From Heliobacteriaceae bacterium (GTDB lineage: Bacteria; Cyanobacteriota; Vampirovibrionia; Gastranaerophilales; Gastranaerophilaceae): 7,040 nucleotides of DNA. The stretch covers positions 1 to 7,040 of the forward strand of contig JAIRZW010000071.1 of the NCBI GenBank assembly GCA_031267015.1, given 5' to 3'. The notes under the pieces are model-generated. The model saw only the letters and a program-made list of their open reading frames with translations. It ran no database searches and was not told the origin of the DNA. Below are positions 4,646 to 7,040 of this stretch, in pieces (within the stretch, counting starts at the first letter, position 1; each line of letters starts with the position of its first letter). The position numbers were made by a program, and so were the translations under genes.

Positions 4646-6133
4646 TTACTTCACACGCGAAAAAACTTCAACATTCAGGTCATTGTAAGTATTAGTGTTG
4701 AAATAAGCGCAAGATGCGACCATTGCCGCGTTGTCCGTGCAGTATTTCATCGGCGGGGCAAAAACCTCGTAAGCTTCGTCTTTCAGGGCGAAAACCTTGC
4801 GGCGGATTTCGGAATTTGCAGCAACACCGCCTGCGATTACGACCTGCTTATAGCCGGACACCTCAAGCGCCCCTCGAAGCTTCTTAACCAGCGTTGACGA
4901 AACGCATTCCTGAAAGCTTGCACATATATCCGGTTTCAAGTCAGGGGGGTTGAAAATTTTTCTAATATATGCTATACTAATATTGTCGTCTGGACTGTCG
5001 GAAAGTAGTTCGTTAGAATGAAATAATCCATTGGCAGCAGACGACATTTTTATTAGTCTGACTTTATGACCGGCATAAACGTGAGGTGCATTTGGGTTTT
5101 TAGGGATATCAACACTAATTTCAACACCATATATATTTCCGTTAAATTCCAGTGCATTATGATAAATTTCCTGGCCTGTTACCCGTCTTGAATGCTTTTT
5201 ATCTGAATTTTTTGTATAGCTATATTTAGCAGTTTCAACAAGCTCTCTCAGCATGTTGTAAGATTGTTTTCTTGCTTCATTCTTTTTGACTCCTTTTAAA
5301 GAACGCCCGATACTATCTTTTGTAAAATGAACTTTACGGCTGTTAGATTTTATTATTATGTCACCAATTAATGATAAATTGTCAACAATCCACTTTTTTA
5401 AATCCGCAATTTTATCAAACTTAGGTATACCGGCAGCTTCAATTTGAATTGGAGTTATCGGATTTTCAAATGATTTTACGAGCCGCAAGACTGCTGTTTT
5501 CAGGCCGCTGAAACTGAAATTATAACCGTCAACTTTTGCTTCCGGCAATTTGAATGCGTGCAGATTGCCTTGCTGTGCAAGATTATCCAGCACAGGCCCG
5601 CCCGGATACGGCAAGCCGATTAGCCGCGCGACCTTGTCGTAAGCCTCACCGACCGCGTCGTCAATGGTTTCACCGATAATTTCCTGTTCGGAATACGACT
5701 TAACATCAATAATCTGCGTGTGGCCGCCGCTTACAAGAAGCGCCATAAACGGAGGTTTCAGGTCTGTGTCAAGATAATTTGCGCAAAGGTGCGCCTCAAG
5801 GTGGTTCACTCCGATAAAAGGCTTGTTGTGCACAAGTGAAAGGGTTTTTGCAGCGTTTAAGCCCACCAGCAGACACCCGACAAGCCCGGGGCCGACTGTT
5901 CCGGCAAAAGCGTCGATTTCATGCGGCGCAAGACCTGATAAACGAAAAGCTTCTTCTATAACAACGTTAATCGCCTCAAGGTGTTCGCGCGCAGCGATTT
6001 CGGGGATTACACCGCCGTAGCGTTCGTGGGTTTTGATTTGCGAAGCAACAACGTCAGCCAAAACCTCGCGCCCGTCTTTTACTACAGCACAAGCAGTTTC
6101 ATCACAGCTTGTCTCTATTGCTAATATGTTCAT
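4646..6133 (-). CDS. tsaD: TsaD, tRNA t6A threonylcarbamoyltransferase, with a large in-frame domain insertion
   Basis: TsaD, with TsaB and TsaE, transfers threonylcarbamoyl to A37 of ANN-decoding tRNAs in the cytosol; it is usually essential. From the ATG at 6133 the protein has 495 residues, versus about 335-345 normally. Motifs are complete: MNILAIETSCDETA start, NHLEAH (110-115, metal ligands H111 and H115), SGGHT (135-139), FSFSGLKT (206-213), AGGVAAN (434-440) and CTDNAAM (465-471, metal ligand D467). The excess is one block, residues about 224-394, between SGLKTAVLRLVKSFE and PPDLKPDICASFQE, which would join normally without it. A TTG at 6151 adds six residues absent from the family and was not chosen. 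Every catalytic motif is kept and the frame is open, so the enzyme may still work with the insert as a surface domain. It converges on the second prepilin gene and diverges from obg. Confidence 0.93.
   Translation of the reverse strand: MNILAIETSCDETACAVVKDGREVLADVVASQIKTHERYGGVIPEIAAREHLEAINVVIEEAFRLSGLAPHEIDAFAGTVGPGLVGCLLVGLNAAKTLSLVHNKPFIGVNHLEAHLCANYLDTDLKPPFMALLVSGGHTQIIDVKSYSEQEIIGETIDDAVGEAYDKVARLIGLPYPGGPVLDNLAQQGNLHAFKLPEAKVDGYNFSFSGLKTAVLRLVKSFENPITPIQIEAAGIPKFDKIADLKKWIVDNLSLIGDIIIKSNSRKVHFTKDSIGRSLKGVKKNEARKQSYNMLRELVETAKYSYTKNSDKKHSRRVTGQEIYHNALEFNGNIYGVEISVDIPKNPNAPHVYAGHKVRLIKMSSAANGLFHSNELLSDSPDDNISIAYIRKIFNPPDLKPDICASFQECVSSTLVKKLRGALEVSGYKQVVIAGGVAANSEIRRKVFALKDEAYEVFAPPMKYCTDNAAMVASCAYFNTNTYNDLNVEVFSRVK
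4952..5464 (-). other. in-frame inserted domain inside tsaD (about 171 codons, AT-rich)
   Basis: Covers TsaD residues 224-394. A hand count gives 163 G+C of 480 bases (34%) for 4981-5460, against 133 of 240 (55%) for tsaD flanks 4801-4920 and 5581-5700. The peptide is hydrophilic and looks like a folded alpha+beta domain: DLKKWIVDNL helix, KVHFTKDSIGRSLKG, RKQSYNMLRELVETAKY helix, then IYHNALEFNGNIYGVEIS and VYAGHKVRLIKMS strands. From memory this layout resembles small domains of phage/conjugative polyvalent proteins (LPD3-like or PBECR RelE/EndoU/barnase-like), but the assignment is unverified and no catalytic residue is claimed. An 8-bp inverted repeat (4950-4957, 5462-5469) sits on the two borders, and Asn-Pro occurs at both junctions. 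Confidence 0.8.
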
Positions 6134-6151
6134 GATAGTATTATATAACAA
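6134..6151. promoter_or_regulatory. 18-bp divergent promoter between tsaD and obg
   Basis: Only 18 bp lie between the two ATGs. On the minus strand a perfect TATAAT (6145-6140) ends 6 nt before the tsaD ATG. On the plus strand TATTAT (6139-6144) ends 7 nt before the obg ATG. The two -10 candidates overlap almost completely, and transcripts would start at or next to the start codons. No Shine-Dalgarno is present for either gene. The -35 regions would lie inside the opposite gene's first codons and have no good match. Confidence 0.5.
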
Positions 6152-7040
6152 ATGTTTTTAGATAAGACCAAAATCAAAATAATTTCAGGACGCGGCGGCA
6201 ACGGCATGGTTGCTTGGCGACGCGAAAAATACGTTGACAAAGGCGGGCCCGCAGGCGGCGACGGCGGACGAGGCGGCGATATTTACCTTGCCGCGGACGA
6301 AAACCTGTCAACACTCATGGACTTCAAATACAAATCCGTATTCAAAGCCGAAAGCGGCGAAAACGGAGCTAGTAAAGGTATGCATGGGCGCGGGGCTAAG
6401 GATTTGGAGATAAAAGTTCCGCTTGGTACTGTTGTAAGGGATTTGAAATCCGGCAGCATAATCGCAGACTTAACCGAGCCCGGACAAAAAGCTCTTATTG
6501 CCAAAGGCGGACGCGGCGGGCGCGGAAACGCACGCTTTGCAACCGCACAAAAACGCGCTCCGCAGTTTTGTGAGCCCGGAGAGCCCGGGATTGAGCGGGA
6601 TTTGGAATTAGAATTAAAACTCCTTGCCGACGTTGGGCTTCTCGGAATGCCAAATGCCGGAAAATCAACTTTAATAAGCCGGATTTCTTCGGCCAAACCT
6701 AAAATCGCGGATTATCCGTTCACTACGCTTGTTCCGAATCTCGGAGTTGTCAAAAAGCGTTCAGGCGATGGATACGTAGTGGCTGACATCCCGGGATTAA
6801 TTGAGGGCGCAAGCGAAGGCGTCGGGCTTGGACACGATTTTCTACGCCACGTTGAGCGCTGCCGGTTTTTGGTTCACATTGTGGACGCAGCCGCCGAAAA
6901 CCCGTACGAAAATTACCAAAAAATTAACCGCGAACTTGAGCTTCACTCTGAAAGCCTTGCGCAGCATTATCAAATCGTTGTCTTGAATAAAATTGATGCT
7001 ATTGACGAGGAACGCAAAGCTGAATTGACGGAGCAGTTTG
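6152..7040 (+). CDS. obg: Obg/CgtA GTPase (3' partial)
   Basis: Obg is a ribosome-associated GTPase involved in late 50S assembly, the stringent response and growth control. The frame opens at ATG 6152 and runs past the window end with 296 codons visible, so it is absent from stop-bounded ORF calls. The Gly-rich Obg fold occupies residues 1 to about 158 ([48 protein letters not shown]). The GTPase domain follows: G1 GMPNAGKS (165-172), switch I PFTTLVPN (189-196), G3 DIPG (212-215), and G4 NKID (279-282). G5 and any C-terminal domain lie beyond the window. The MFLDKTKI start matches the family. There is no Shine-Dalgarno; the promoter overlaps that of the divergent tsaD gene. Confidence 0.96.
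   Translation, partial: MFLDKTKIKIISGRGGNGMVAWRREKYVDKGGPAGGDGGRGGDIYLAADENLSTLMDFKYKSVFKAESGENGASKGMHGRGAKDLEIKVPLGTVVRDLKSGSIIADLTEPGQKALIAKGGRGGRGNARFATAQKRAPQFCEPGEPGIERDLELELKLLADVGLLGMPNAGKSTLISRISSAKPKIADYPFTTLVPNLGVVKKRSGDGYVVADIPGLIEGASEGVGLGHDFLRHVERCRFLVHIVDAAAENPYENYQKINRELELHSESLAQHYQIVVLNKIDAIDEERKAELTEQF

Noticed and set aside
4635..4657. Bidirectional terminator between the second prepilin gene and tsaD
   Set aside because: The stem is only 5 bp (CGTGT/ACACG) around a 13-nt loop and has no convincing T tract in either direction.
4952..5464. Intein or intron in tsaD
   Set aside because: No Cys/Ser/Thr splice residue or block-B-like TxxH is evident at the left edge and no His-Asn at the right. 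The frame is open with no stops across the block, so RNA splicing is not needed. A domain insertion is simpler.
6134..6151. TTG start for tsaD at 6151
   Set aside because: MNILAIETSCDETA from the ATG at 6133 matches the family start, and the TTG would place the perfect TATAAT inside the coding region.
6283..6696. Minus-strand 137-codon ORF opposite obg
   Set aside because: It is antisense to the well-conserved Obg domain, and its Pro/Arg/Ser-rich content reflects complement of Gly codons.
1..7040. CRISPR array, tRNA, rRNA or transposase gene
   Set aside because: No regularly spaced repeats, tRNA-like cloverleaf with CCA/T-arm signature, rRNA sequence or transposase motif was seen on either strand.

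Overview
The window is ordinary bacterial chromosome. It most resembles a gut Gastranaerophilales/Melainabacteria-type member of the Cyanobacteriota. That placement is from memory and rests mainly on two small secreted pilin-like proteins with an almost invariant N-terminus (GFTLAEVLITLG, then a hydrophobic helix ending in TMP), plus a mid-GC housekeeping background. It was not tested by any search.

Layout: (1) 1-429 (+), the 3' end of an SNF2-family helicase. (2) 426-1190 (-), a prepilin-like gene whose leader is lengthened by an inserted palindromic repeat and whose 3' part lies behind an in-frame TAG. (3) 1258-2217 (-), ribD (riboflavin synthesis). (4) 2255-2905 (+), a UPF0173/UlaG-type metallo-beta-lactamase-fold hydrolase. 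It overlaps by 4 nt with (5) 2902-3861 (+), a gshB-like ATP-grasp ligase. (6) 3935-4645 (+), a second, intact prepilin-like gene. (7) 4646-6133 (-), tsaD, the t6A tRNA-modification enzyme, split by an in-frame, AT-rich insertion of about 171 codons. (8) 6152-7040 (+), the start of obg/cgtA, which runs off the window. There is no gene-free stretch above 300 bases.

The housekeeping genes (ribD, gshB-like, tsaD, obg) have no evident shared pathway. ribD/ulaG-like and tsaD/obg are divergent pairs with only 37 and 18 bp between start codons. Each of these four starts has a -10-like hexamer 6-7 nt upstream and no Shine-Dalgarno, suggesting leaderless mRNAs. By contrast both prepilin genes carry the same promoter module (TTGACA, 17 nt, TACAAT, 5 nt, GTAGTTACAT) and a good Shine-Dalgarno. 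Each prepilin gene sits as a self-contained unit just after a housekeeping stop codon and ends against a convergent neighbour's stop.

The points most worth a second look are the foreign-looking domain inside tsaD, the cloverleaf-like repeat inside the prepilin leader, the amber codon in that same gene, and the shared prepilin promoter. No CRISPR array, tRNA, rRNA, transposase or phage structural gene was seen.
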